Of a DNA stretch of 64,000 bases, positions 1-6,978 are shown one piece after another. Position 1 is the first letter of the stretch. The number at the start of each line of letters is the position of its first letter. The stretch lies in NCBI RefSeq assembly GCF_041929205.1, contig NZ_JBHFNT010000139.1; one strand, given 5' to 3'. The notes beneath the pieces were generated by a model that searched no databases, was not told where the DNA came from, and worked only from the letters and a program-made list of their open reading frames with translations. The position numbers were made by a program, and so were the translations under genes. The stretch comes from Floridanema evergladense (lineage in GTDB: Bacteria; Cyanobacteriota; Cyanobacteriia; Cyanobacteriales; Aerosakkonemataceae).

Positions 1-362
1 ACTTCAATAATGGTGACTACTTCTTCTGTTTCTACAGCCCGAATTTCTAAGTATGCTTCGGTAAGAATCTCTGGTAAAGGCAGGATCACTTCGACTGGCT
101 CGGTTGAGGGAGCAACTGCTAGATTGGATTCATTCGATCGCCCTAAAGAAAGCGAACTTTGTAGCGAGACATCTGGCACACCTACCAACAATGCGGCATC
201 TCCATTGGCTTCATATACCCGTTCTTCGATCGCCACAATATATTTTGGGCGAATCTTCGGAGCCAGGTAATTTGCGATCGCGCTAATCAATCGATGATGA
301 ATTCCTGCCCAAAGTGAGGGATGCTCTAAATAAGGATTCATTCCGGGAAAGGGTGAAGGCAC
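1..362 (-). CDS. DUF4058 family protein, 3' part cut by window edge
   Basis: The minus strand reads open from a GTG at 362 to the window edge, giving about 120 residues. The protein begins VPSPFPGMNPYLEHPSLW and continues with IHHRLISAIANYLAPKIRP and YIVAIEERVYE. This is the characteristic N-terminus of the DUF4058 family, which is common in cyanobacteria and has no known biochemical function. Members are usually about 250-270 residues, so roughly half is missing. The GTG start is chosen because the family nearly always begins (M)PSPFPGMNPYLE. No ribosome-binding site stands out. The + strand frames here are antisense shadows. Confidence 0.85.
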   Translation of the reverse strand, partial: MPSPFPGMNPYLEHPSLWAGIHHRLISAIANYLAPKIRPKYIVAIEERVYEANGDAALLVGVPDVSLQSSLSLGRSNESNLAVAPSTEPVEVILPLPEILTEAYLEIRAVETEEVVTIIE

Positions 363-552
363 GATCGACACTCTCTGCTACTGCAATTAATAAGGGCTGC
401 TTTCATCTATTTCTTATCTTAAGCGATCGCACATTCCCCAAGATTATTTTTATCAGAATGCGATCGCACTTGACCAAAGATAATTTTTATTCATAATGCG
501 ATCGCACTTTCCCCAAAATAATTTTTATTCAATATCCGATCGCACTTTCCTC
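363..552. repeat. HIP1-containing intergenic tandem repeat
   Basis: Three to four imperfect units of about 40 bp follow each other. Each unit has the pattern AATGCGATCGCACTTTCCCC followed by an A/T-rich AAAATAATTTTTATTC tail. A related array lies at 1456-1545, on the far side of the Uma2 gene. No gene is visible in this stretch. Confidence 0.7.
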
Positions 553-690
553 AAGAAGCAGCGGGGGAGGAGAGGAAGAACGGGATTTCTTTTTGGGGTT
601 GGTGGTTGAACATTTCTCAGAGAGATGAACCCCAGCAAGTAGCCTACTACCCCAGTGACACTTGGTTGGGTTCTTCTCATAAGAGTTAAT
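553..690 (-). pseudogene. 3' fragment of a RAYT transposase gene
   Basis: This stretch is nearly identical to 1954-2085, the C-terminal coding end of the RAYT gene at 1860-2710, and lies in the same orientation. On the minus strand it encodes the Lys/Ser/Pro-rich tail (KKKSRSSS-like). Nothing of the transposase core accompanies it, so it is a dead duplicate end. The following Uma2 gene has an in-frame upstream extension that runs through this fragment; that extension is not believed to be coding. Confidence 0.75.
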
Positions 691-771
691 CACTTTAGCA
701 GAAAGCTGAAGTTAAATTTGCTATTATTTATAGAACATGATTATTGCCTAAGTTCGGGAGAAAAATCAAAC

Positions 772-1455
772 ATGATATCAGCAACAATTTCTCCTAAATT
801 AACTACTCCTCCCTTAGAAAACGGCGACCAATTAACCCGTGTAGAATTTGAACGTCGCTATAATGCAATGCCCGATCTAAAAAAGGCAGAATTAATCGAA
901 GGAGTAGTTTATATGGCATCTGCCTTGAGAATTACGCAACATGGCGAACCCCATGCTGACATTATAGGATGGCTAAGTCTCTACAAAGCCTTTACCCCTA
1001 ACCTACAGTTAGGAGATAATTGTACTGTTAGGCTCGATTTGGATAACGAACCTCAACCTGATGCACTACTGAGAGTTAAAGTCGGTGGACAATCTACTAT
1101 TAGTCAGGATGGTTATGTTGAAGGTGCGCCAGAATTAATTGTAGAAATTGCTGCCAGTACTGTGTCAATTGATTTTAACCAAAAACTCAAAGTTTATCGT
1201 CGGAATGAAGTACAAGAATATTTAGTTTGGCGAGTTTTAGATAGTGAATTTGATTGGTTTAGATTAAAGGCGGGGGAATATATTAAACTGGAACCGAATC
1301 AAGATGGGATAATTTATTCTGAAGTTTTCCCCGGATTGTGGTTAGATAAAACTGCTTTGTTAACCGGAAATTTAGCCAAAGTTTTAGAAGTATTGCAACA
1401 AGGTTTGGCAAGTCAAGAACATCAAGATTTTGTGCAACAATTGGCTAAGGAATAG
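772..1455 (+). CDS. Uma2 family putative endonuclease (DUF820)
   Basis: The 227-residue protein has the PD-(D/E)XK-like Uma2 layout. It shows ELIEGVVYMAS near residue 43, the metal-binding PDALLRV segment, and PELIVEIAAS followed by the lysine-bearing KLKVYRRNEVQEYLVW near the end. Uma2 proteins are highly amplified in filamentous cyanobacteria and their role is unproven. The ATG at 772 is preferred over an upstream in-frame ATG at 655, because the added 39 residues derive from the RAYT fragment. A GGGAG lies just upstream of 772. Two more intact Uma2 genes occur in this window. Confidence 0.85.
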   Translation: MISATISPKLTTPPLENGDQLTRVEFERRYNAMPDLKKAELIEGVVYMASALRITQHGEPHADIIGWLSLYKAFTPNLQLGDNCTVRLDLDNEPQPDALLRVKVGGQSTISQDGYVEGAPELIVEIAASTVSIDFNQKLKVYRRNEVQEYLVWRVLDSEFDWFRLKAGEYIKLEPNQDGIIYSEVFPGLWLDKTALLTGNLAKVLEVLQQGLASQEHQDFVQQLAKE

Positions 1456-1545
1456 AATGCGATCGCATTTTCTTAAAATAATTTTGATCGCAATGCGATC
1501 GCAAATTCCCCAAGATAATTTTGATTCCCAATGCGATCGCACTCT
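1456..1545. repeat. HIP1-containing intergenic tandem repeat, second array
   Basis: Three GCGATCGC octamers are spaced about 40 bp apart in units ending AAAATAATTTTGATC or AAGATAATTTTGATTC. They are clearly related to the array at 363-552, so the Uma2 gene and RAYT fragment sit between two arrays. Confidence 0.65.
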
Positions 1546-1673
1546 TAAATGTCTTCACCCTCTTTCCCAACTGCTGACAATGAATTGTTACCAAACTTAA
1601 CCAGACTTCCCCTTGACAAACAAATTTGTGTATTAAAAAATAAGTTCAAACAAAGTTATTAAAAACAAAAACC

Positions 1674-1826
1674 ATGACTAAGAAAAATATCAGACCCCAA
1701 CAAGCTGCCCCAGTACAACGAGAAATCGCCGCCAAATCTTCTGTGGGAGAAAAAGGGATGGTTCCCCTTTGGGAAGGGAGTTTGGTGCAGATTGGTGCTC
1801 CTTTTGCGGGCGACGACGCGGAGTAA
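1674..1826 (+). CDS. Putative cyanobactin precursor peptide (PatE/AcyE-like)
   Basis: This 50-residue ORF begins MTKKNIRPQQAAPVQRE and ends PFAGDDAE. The first segment matches the conserved leader of cyanobactin precursors (PatE starts MNKKNILPQQGQPVIR). The last resembles the follower recognition sequence of anacyclamide-type precursors, as I recall it. The follower (44-50) is preceded by Pro43, the usual last residue of macrocyclised cores. The core would lie within residues about 30-43 (VPLWEGSLVQIGAP); its N-boundary is uncertain. There is no cysteine, so thiazolines are not expected, and one Trp could be a prenylation site. A PatF-type gene and a PatA/PatG-type protease follow on the same strand. 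No strong ribosome-binding site is seen. The family call rests on recognised leader and follower motifs; the product is inferred. Confidence 0.8.
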   Translation: MTKKNIRPQQAAPVQREIAAKSSVGEKGMVPLWEGSLVQIGAPFAGDDAE

Positions 1827-1856
1827 TCGCCCTAATTCTACCACTCACCTCAAATC

Positions 1857-2009
1857 ATGTCAAAACTCAAATCCCTCCCCATTTACCGCTCTATTTGCCC
1901 GGATGAATTGACGTACAATCCTTGTCAGTTCGGGGTTTTCCGATACCTGGCACGCCAGCAGAGGGGGAGGAGAGGAAGAACGGGATTTCTTTTTGGGGTT
2001 GGTGGTTGA
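1857..2009 (+). pseudogene. Possible 5' end of a gene interrupted by the RAYT insertion
   Basis: An ATG 30 bases after the precursor peptide opens a frame reading MSKLKSLPIYRSICPDELTY and NPCQFGVFRYLAR. At about 1954 it runs into sequence shared with the RAYT fragment at 553-690 and then stops at 2009. About 32 residues are therefore native, and the rest is transposon-derived. The peptide is not recognised. It could be a cyanobactin tailoring gene truncated by the insertion, or simply a chance frame. Confidence 0.35.
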
Positions 2010-2710
2010 ACATTTCTCGGAGAGAAGAACCCCAGAAAGTAGCTTACTACCCCAATGGCACTTGCTTAGGTTCTTCTCTTTTGGTTTATACTTCTGGCAA
2101 AAACCTTTGTACTTCCTGGCGCATTCCTCCAGCGTACTACCCAATCGCAAGAAAGCCGGATGCCACTGAGTTAACCCATCATCAGTTAATCTTTCATAAC
2201 TGCCATAATTACTGAAATCGTAGAAAAAGCCGTAACGGATTTTTGCCGCTTTAGGGTTGCCATGAATGTAGCGTAAGGTATTTAATGCCCGTTCTCTATC
2301 GGAAGCTGGAAACCCATCACAGAAATACCGCTTCTCCCAAAAATGTCCCGTTCGCCTTAACATTCGGTTAAAGCACATAGCGGTATACCAATTGAGAAAG
2401 TGCATAATTTTCGGTAAGTCATCCGGTTGGGCAGGTTCGATGAGATAATGAACGTGATTGGACATCATACAAAGAGCGTAGAGTTTGAACTTGGGCTCTC
2501 CCGTAATCATGGTGATAAGTAAACCTAATTAATTAGCAAAGTGCTTAATCCACAAGGTTTCCCAGTCCCTAGTCCCCAGTCCCCAGTCCCTAAAACCAGG
2601 GTTTTCCACCACAAGTACGGGAGAGCCGCTAACTTAAACTCGCGGTTGTTGCAACGAATGGTAATATGATAAGAATATCCAGCTTTTAAATTACGGCGTT
2701 TTCTTGGCAT
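1860..2710 (-). pseudogene. REP-associated tyrosine transposase (RAYT), disrupted
   Basis: The gene starts at 2710 with MPRKRRNLKAGYSYHITIRC, the usual RAYT N-terminus. It is interrupted by a MITE at 2494-2627 and resumes with KFKLYALCMMSNHVHYLIEP, which holds the HxH metal motif. The catalytic-tyrosine region LNTLRYIHGNPKAA and the YDFSNYGSYERLTDDG segment follow. About 20-25 residues normally found between the two parts are missing, so the protein is broken. The Lys/Ser-rich tail reads into flanking DNA and stops at 1860. RAYT enzymes of the Y1_Tnp superfamily mobilise REP palindromes. It lies between the cyanobactin precursor and prenyltransferase genes, opposite to both, with its start 14 bp from the prenyltransferase start. 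Confidence 0.85.
2494..2627. mobile_element. MITE family 1, copy 1 (inside RAYT gene)
   Basis: This 134-bp element is bounded by inverted ends GGCTCTCCCGTA and TACGGGAGAGCC. The interior carries GATAAGTAAACCTAATTAAT, a run of AGTCCCCAGTCCCC-type repeats, and TTTTCCACCACAAG. A copy in inverted orientation lies at 30446-30565, and a single end at about 25702-25724. It encodes nothing and inactivates the RAYT gene. No clear target duplication was found. Confidence 0.8.
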
Positions 2711-2724
2711 AAGGAATTTCGCAG

Positions 2725-3603
2725 ATGATTACTTCGGATAATATCTTTATAGGCAGTCAAAAAAATTTATATTACATCAATCAACACAAACAGGTTTTTG
2801 ACGTTGACTATCTCTATCCGCTAGATATTTTCGAGCAATTTGTACAAGAACAAGCAACAAACTGGGGATTGGAATGTTCTTGTAAGATTGAAAAAGATAA
2901 ACTTTATCCGGCGCGGTTTAATTTATTTCGCAATCAACCTACTTCTCAGCATTATCAGGCAGCCATTCACTTTTTTGAGCAAGCAGAATCACGGGCTGAT
3001 GTAAAGATAAATTATCGCCTTATTCAGCAATTTGTTGGCAATGACTTTAATTTTAGTAAAGTTGTTCAGATATTAGTAGGCGTAGATTTAAGAAAAGAAT
3101 TCAGTGCTTCTCGTTTGAAATTTTGGTTTGTAATTAAAGATTATCCCCAAAAATTAGCCACAGCAATTTCTCTATGTCATCCACCCAAAGAATTAGAAAT
3201 GTTATTAATTGATGATTCTGTAGTAATTGGTTTTGACTTTGATTTCAAAGGTGGTACTGAAATTGAGGTTTATCCCAAGATTAACGAGGAAAAATTTAAA
3301 CAATTTGATGTTCAGAATAAGCTAAAGAAAGTTTTATCCCCTAAAGCTTTGCAACTCTTAGATAACTGTTGGTCATTAATCATCGGTTTTAGCCAAGCCA
3401 ACCCAGAAAAAATTCTCTATTATCGAACAAACGATCCAAACAATTTTATTGCTAATTTACATAACGATTTAGCCAACCGAGTTCACGCTTATTATCGAAA
3501 ACAACCTGTACACGGAACAATTGTTGGATTACGGGAACAAGAGCTATTAGTTGGAAAAATAGAGAATCTAAACCTGTATTATCAGATGAGCAAAAGTGAT
3601 TAA
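2725..3603 (+). CDS. Cyanobactin prenyltransferase, PatF/TruF/LynF family
   Basis: The 292-residue protein matches the PatF family in length and landmark segments. These include QVFDVDYLYPLDIFEQFV near residue 23, CSCKIEKDKLYPARFNLF near 51, NFSKVVQILVGVDLRKE near 113, and LIDDSVVIGFDFDFKG near 170. The C-terminal LENLNLYY-type end (here IENLNLYYQMSK) is also present. These are ABBA-type barrel enzymes that transfer C5 isoprene to Tyr, Trp, Ser/Thr, Arg or termini of cyclic peptides; some members are inactive. The acceptor is unknown; the predicted core has one Trp and no Tyr. AAGGAA precedes the ATG. It sits between precursor and protease, as patF does between patE and patG. Confidence 0.8.
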   Translation: MITSDNIFIGSQKNLYYINQHKQVFDVDYLYPLDIFEQFVQEQATNWGLECSCKIEKDKLYPARFNLFRNQPTSQHYQAAIHFFEQAESRADVKINYRLIQQFVGNDFNFSKVVQILVGVDLRKEFSASRLKFWFVIKDYPQKLATAISLCHPPKELEMLLIDDSVVIGFDFDFKGGTEIEVYPKINEEKFKQFDVQNKLKKVLSPKALQLLDNCWSLIIGFSQANPEKILYYRTNDPNNFIANLHNDLANRVHAYYRKQPVHGTIVGLREQELLVGKIENLNLYYQMSKSD

Positions 3604-3623
3604 TTTTCAATGGAGTAAATCTG

Positions 3624-3686
3624 ATGTTAAACGTCAAACCTCGATTTGCCAGCTTTGCCGAGTATCTCCAATATAGTGAGAATTGA
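3624..3686 (+). pseudogene. N-terminal remnant of a Uma2-type gene
   Basis: A 20-residue frame (MLNVKPRFASFAEYLQYSEN) resembles the first residues of cyanobacterial Uma2 proteins and then stops. It lies in the gap between the prenyltransferase and protease genes. It is probably a dead fragment, but a short expressed peptide cannot be excluded from sequence alone. Confidence 0.4.
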
Positions 3687-3847
3687 TTTGACCATTTACT
3701 CTTTGCCCCCATTTGAGAGAATTTTAGCATTTTTAGAGTGGATGCTCCAACAAGAACAATCCTAATTGAGTTACAAATTTTATCCTTAATCCTAGAAAAA
3801 TTTCTGTAAAATCAATTCCTGACTAAGCACTTAACTAAAATCCCAAA

Positions 3848-6094
3848 ATGCCCGACTTAATCACCATCCCTGGAATCCCCCAATTTTGGACACGCACCAA
3901 AGGCGACCCCCGCATTAAAATCGCCATCCTAGACGGTGCAGCCGACTTAGAACGCGCTTGCTTTAAAGGCGCAAACATTAGCCAATTTAAACCCTATTGG
4001 TCAGAAGATATTGAACTGAACGACGAATATTATTATTATTTGCAATTAGCCACCGAATTTAACCAACAACAAAAAGCCAAAAAAGAAGCAGACCCAGACC
4101 ACGACAAAGACGAAGCCAAAAAAGAAAGAGAAGCCTTTTTTGCCCAGTTCCCCGAAGCGATTAGACAACGCATAGATTTATCAAGTCACGCCACGCATAT
4201 TGCCAGTATCATCTTAGGACAACATGGTTCACCTGTTTCTGGCATTGCCCCCTATTGCACAGTCATCAACATTCCCATTTCCTACGCAGGCGATGACTTC
4301 ATCTCGCCAATCAATCTCACCCACGCCATCAACGAAGCCTTAAAAGCAGGCGCAAACATCATCCACATCGCCGCCTGTCAACCCACCCAAACCGGAATAT
4401 CCCATGAATTATTTGCCCGTGCCGTCAAACAATGCCAAGACAATAACATATTAATAGTCGCTCCTGGTGGCAACGACAAAGGCGAATGTTGGTGCATTCC
4501 CGCCATTCTTCCCGGCGTTCTCACTGTCGGTGCCATGCGCGATGACGGACAACCGTTTAAATTTAGCAATTATGGCGGAGATTATCAACAAAAAGGCGTA
4601 ATGGCAAACGGGGAAAACATCTTAGGCGCAGTACCAGGAACCGACGAACCCATCCGCGAAAAAGGTACCAGTTGCGCTGCACCTATTGTCACCGCAATTT
4701 CCGCTTTATTAATGAGTATGCAACTGCAAAGAGGGGAACAACCCAACGCCGAAGCAGTACGCCAAGCTATTTTAAATAGTGCCATTCCTTGCGACCCCGA
4801 AGAAGTAGAAGAACCGGAACGCTGTTTAATGGGTAAGTTGAATATTCCCGGCGCATTTCAGTTATTAACTGGAGAATCATTAACCAGTATTCAACCTTCT
4901 AGCACAATTCACCCGGAAATTAATTTGATAGATAATAGGGTAACGGCTGCGAGTATATCCCGCCCGGAAATCAATTTAGCAAGCAATATGCTAACGGCTG
5001 CGAACATCTCCCGCCCGGAAATCAATTTCCGGGCTAATAGCGAAACTCCTCTAAAGAGGACTGAAAATTCGCTTGAAAGTCTATCTCTTTCAGGCATTAA
5101 TGTCAGCAACTCTGAAGAAAAAACATTAGTTGAAAACTCAATTAACAGCCCGTTTCAACGGACTTTAGCTATTAGCCTGGGAATTGATTCCCAGGCTAAT
5201 GGTACAATGCAATCATCTAATGTCACCGTTGCTAATATTACCGCAAGTGCAGCATCAAAACTCGTCTATGCTTTGGGAACTATATGTTACGACTTCGGCG
5301 ACGAAGCGAGACGCGACACTTTTAAACAGTTAATGCCAGCAGTGGAAATTGACGGCATAATGATTCCGGCTAATCCTTATGATGCCCGTCAAATGGTTGA
5401 TTATTTATTAGGAAACCCGGCTGAAGGTAAAGCTTTAATTTGGACTTTGAACCAAGAATTGACTCCGGTTTATGCTTTAGAACCTGTAAGTAGTTTTGCG
5501 GCTGATATTTACGAAACTTTGATCTTAATGTTAGATGGACAAATTCAACCGGAAGATAGCGATGATTTTATCGAAAGAGTTAGTATTCCGGCGCGATTAA
5601 CCGATCGAACTGTCAAACTATTTTCCGGTCAAGAAATCCCCGTAATTACCCTAACAAATCCTAGAGGAATGTACGGCTGGAAAATCAATAATTTAGTGGA
5701 AGCTGCTTTAGAAACTGTCAGTTCCCAAGCACCGCAAGCTGATGAAATAGCGATGCGAAGATCTTTGACTAGTTTCTTAAATCGCGTTTATTTTGACTTC
5801 CAAAATTTAGGGCAAACTTCCAAAGATCGGGCCTTGAATTTCTCAGTAACTAATGCTTTCCAAGCAGCTTCTAGCTTTGCGGGAGCAGTTTCTACAGGAA
5901 TGCAACTAGATACTATTGAAGTCGAAAAAAGCCCGTTTTGTCGGATTAATAGTGATTGTTGGGATGTAATATTAAAGTTTTTCGATCCCGAAAATGGTCG
6001 GAGGGCAAAGAAAGTTTATCGGTTTACAGTTGATGTGAGCGACAGAATCCCCGTAACTTTGGGCGAAGTTCGTTCTTGGTCTGTACCAAAATAA
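3848..6094 (+). CDS. Cyanobactin maturation protease, PatA/PatG family (subtilisin + cyanobactin DUF)
   Basis: The 748-residue protein has a subtilisin domain at about 1-345. The catalytic residues are Asp29 (IAILDGAAD), His114 (SSHATHIAS) and Ser275 (KGTSCAAP). A Lys/Glu-rich helical insertion at about 56-108 lies between Asp and His, recalling the cap that distinguishes PatG macrocyclases. Residues about 345-465 form a repetitive linker built partly from DNA repeats. Residues 465-748 (SKLVYALGTICYDFGDEA through VTLGEVRSWSVPK) match the C-terminal domain shared by PatA and PatG. The N-terminal oxidase of PatG is absent. Gene order after the F gene and the insertion favour a PatG-like macrocyclase; a leader-cleaving PatA role is the alternative. 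No other protease of this family is in the window. Confidence 0.85.
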   Translation: MPDLITIPGIPQFWTRTKGDPRIKIAILDGAADLERACFKGANISQFKPYWSEDIELNDEYYYYLQLATEFNQQQKAKKEADPDHDKDEAKKEREAFFAQFPEAIRQRIDLSSHATHIASIILGQHGSPVSGIAPYCTVINIPISYAGDDFISPINLTHAINEALKAGANIIHIAACQPTQTGISHELFARAVKQCQDNNILIVAPGGNDKGECWCIPAILPGVLTVGAMRDDGQPFKFSNYGGDYQQKGVMANGENILGAVPGTDEPIREKGTSCAAPIVTAISALLMSMQLQRGEQPNAEAVRQAILNSAIPCDPEEVEEPERCLMGKLNIPGAFQLLTGESLTSIQPSSTIHPEINLIDNRVTAASISRPEINLASNMLTAANISRPEINFRANSETPLKRTENSLESLSLSGINVSNSEEKTLVENSINSPFQRTLAISLGIDSQANGTMQSSNVTVANITASAASKLVYALGTICYDFGDEARRDTFKQLMPAVEIDGIMIPANPYDARQMVDYLLGNPAEGKALIWTLNQELTPVYALEPVSSFAADIYETLILMLDGQIQPEDSDDFIERVSIPARLTDRTVKLFSGQEIPVITLTNPRGMYGWKINNLVEAALETVSSQAPQADEIAMRRSLTSFLNRVYFDFQNLGQTSKDRALNFSVTNAFQAASSFAGAVSTGMQLDTIEVEKSPFCRINSDCWDVILKFFDPENGRRAKKVYRFTVDVSDRIPVTLGEVRSWSVPK
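4905..5200. repeat. In-frame tandem repeats and REP-like palindromes in the protease linker
   Basis: Three ~51-bp units each encode a PEIN(L/F) start and a V/LTAA(S/N)ISR end. They are followed by palindromes: GCCCGGAAAT/ATTTCCGGGC around 5013-5034, CCTCTAAAGAGG around 5048-5059, and TTAGCCTGGGAAT/ATTCCCAGGCTAA at 5172-5199. The same palindrome type lies between genes at 35190-35262. The reading frame stays open throughout. Confidence 0.75.
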
Positions 6095-6437
6095 CAAAAG
6101 TCAATATCAAGCGATCGCACTGGATATCAAAGATTTTCACTGTGTACGCTCGATCGACAGCCTCACAATAGCGATCGCATTGTATTTGGTAGTGGCGATG
6201 GCTTACTCGACTATCGCCTACGCACTGACAAAGCAACATAAGGCATTTGTTCAGTATACAACTTTATTTTTGTGTAGAAACCTGGCAACGGCTGAGAATA
6301 TTTAAGCCAGTAAAGTGGCACTGTACAGCAGTCGTAAGTTACAAGGAAGAAAATCGCTATTTATCGTGTTTTTGGGTACTATTTAGCTATATGATCAAGT
6401 AAGAATATTATAACTTGTGTAAGCTCTACTAATTTGT
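6095..6437. promoter_or_regulatory. Intergenic region upstream of the ArsR-type regulator
   Basis: No gene is seen in these 343 bases. They contain two HIP1 octamers near 6110 and 6170. Near 6381-6395 is an A/T-rich element, ATTTAGCTATATGA, similar to the candidate operators at 15595-15616 and 24125-24142. It lies about 45 bases before the regulator start and could be an autoregulatory site. Confidence 0.35.
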
Positions 6438-6836
6438 ATGACCAGAACATCCTTAAAGAAGTTACCTTTAGCAACACAGCCTTCTGAAGAATCTAGAACT
6501 TCCCAGATGTCTCCAGCTGTGTTGGCGTATATAGCTGAATTTTTCAAAGTTTTATCAGAAGTCAGCCGATTACAAATTGTTTGCTGCCTTAAATCTGGAG
6601 CGAAAAACGTTACTCAGATTATAGAGGAAACTAGTTTGGGGCAAGCTAATGTGTCCAAGCATTTAAAGCTGTTGGCTCAAGCAGGAATTGTAGCTCGTAC
6701 TCAGGTGGGAGTGAGCGTTTATTATGAAATAGCTAATCCTTTTCTATTTGAACTATGCGATTTAGTATGTGAGTCTCTACTGTCCCAACTAGAAAAGCAA
6801 AACCAGCAACTAAAACAATTTAAAGTTTTGCAATGA
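6438..6836 (+). CDS. ArsR/SmtB-family regulator, candidate persulfide sensor (SqrR/BigR-like)
   Basis: This is a 132-residue winged-helix repressor. The recognition helix lies in TSLGQANVSKHLKLLAQAG (about 65-83), followed by the wing ARTQVGVSVYYEI. Cysteines occur at 49/50 in RLQIVCCL and at 107/111 in LCDLVC. BigR and SqrR sense sulfane sulfur through one Cys in the equivalent RLxILC position and one in the C-terminal helix, so a persulfide-sensing role is plausible. An SQR gene follows and the whole neighbourhood is sulfide metabolism, which supports control of these operons. The alternative is a metal sensor, but the usual CVC metal motif in alpha-3 is absent. The roughly 25-residue N-terminal extension is low-complexity. 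Confidence 0.8.
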   Translation: MTRTSLKKLPLATQPSEESRTSQMSPAVLAYIAEFFKVLSEVSRLQIVCCLKSGAKNVTQIIEETSLGQANVSKHLKLLAQAGIVARTQVGVSVYYEIANPFLFELCDLVCESLLSQLEKQNQQLKQFKVLQ

Positions 6837-6978
6837 ATTATATAGCGTTTTTCTGTTGGATAAGCTATACAAACTTTATTCAAAGTAAAGTTTTTGGTAT
6901 TCAAAATAACCCTTACCCAATTGAGGATGGTAGCTTGCTACTATGCTTGCCATCGCGCAGAAGGAGGAAATAAAAAAT
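6837..6978. promoter_or_regulatory. Leader before SQR gene with candidate operator
   Basis: This short gap begins ATTATATAGC at 6837-6846, resembling the CTATATAG elements in the other sulfur-gene promoters. It ends with a strong AGGAGG Shine-Dalgarno sequence about 12 bases before the ATG at 6979. It may allow separate transcription of the SQR gene. Confidence 0.35.

Noticed and set aside
655..771. In-frame 39-residue N-terminal extension of the Uma2 gene
   Set aside because: It derives from the duplicated RAYT tail, and the conserved protein and a Shine-Dalgarno-like GGGAG fit the ATG at 772.
1659..1844. Minus-strand 61-residue frame
   Set aside because: It is antisense to the precursor peptide, whose leader and follower are recognisable on the + strand.
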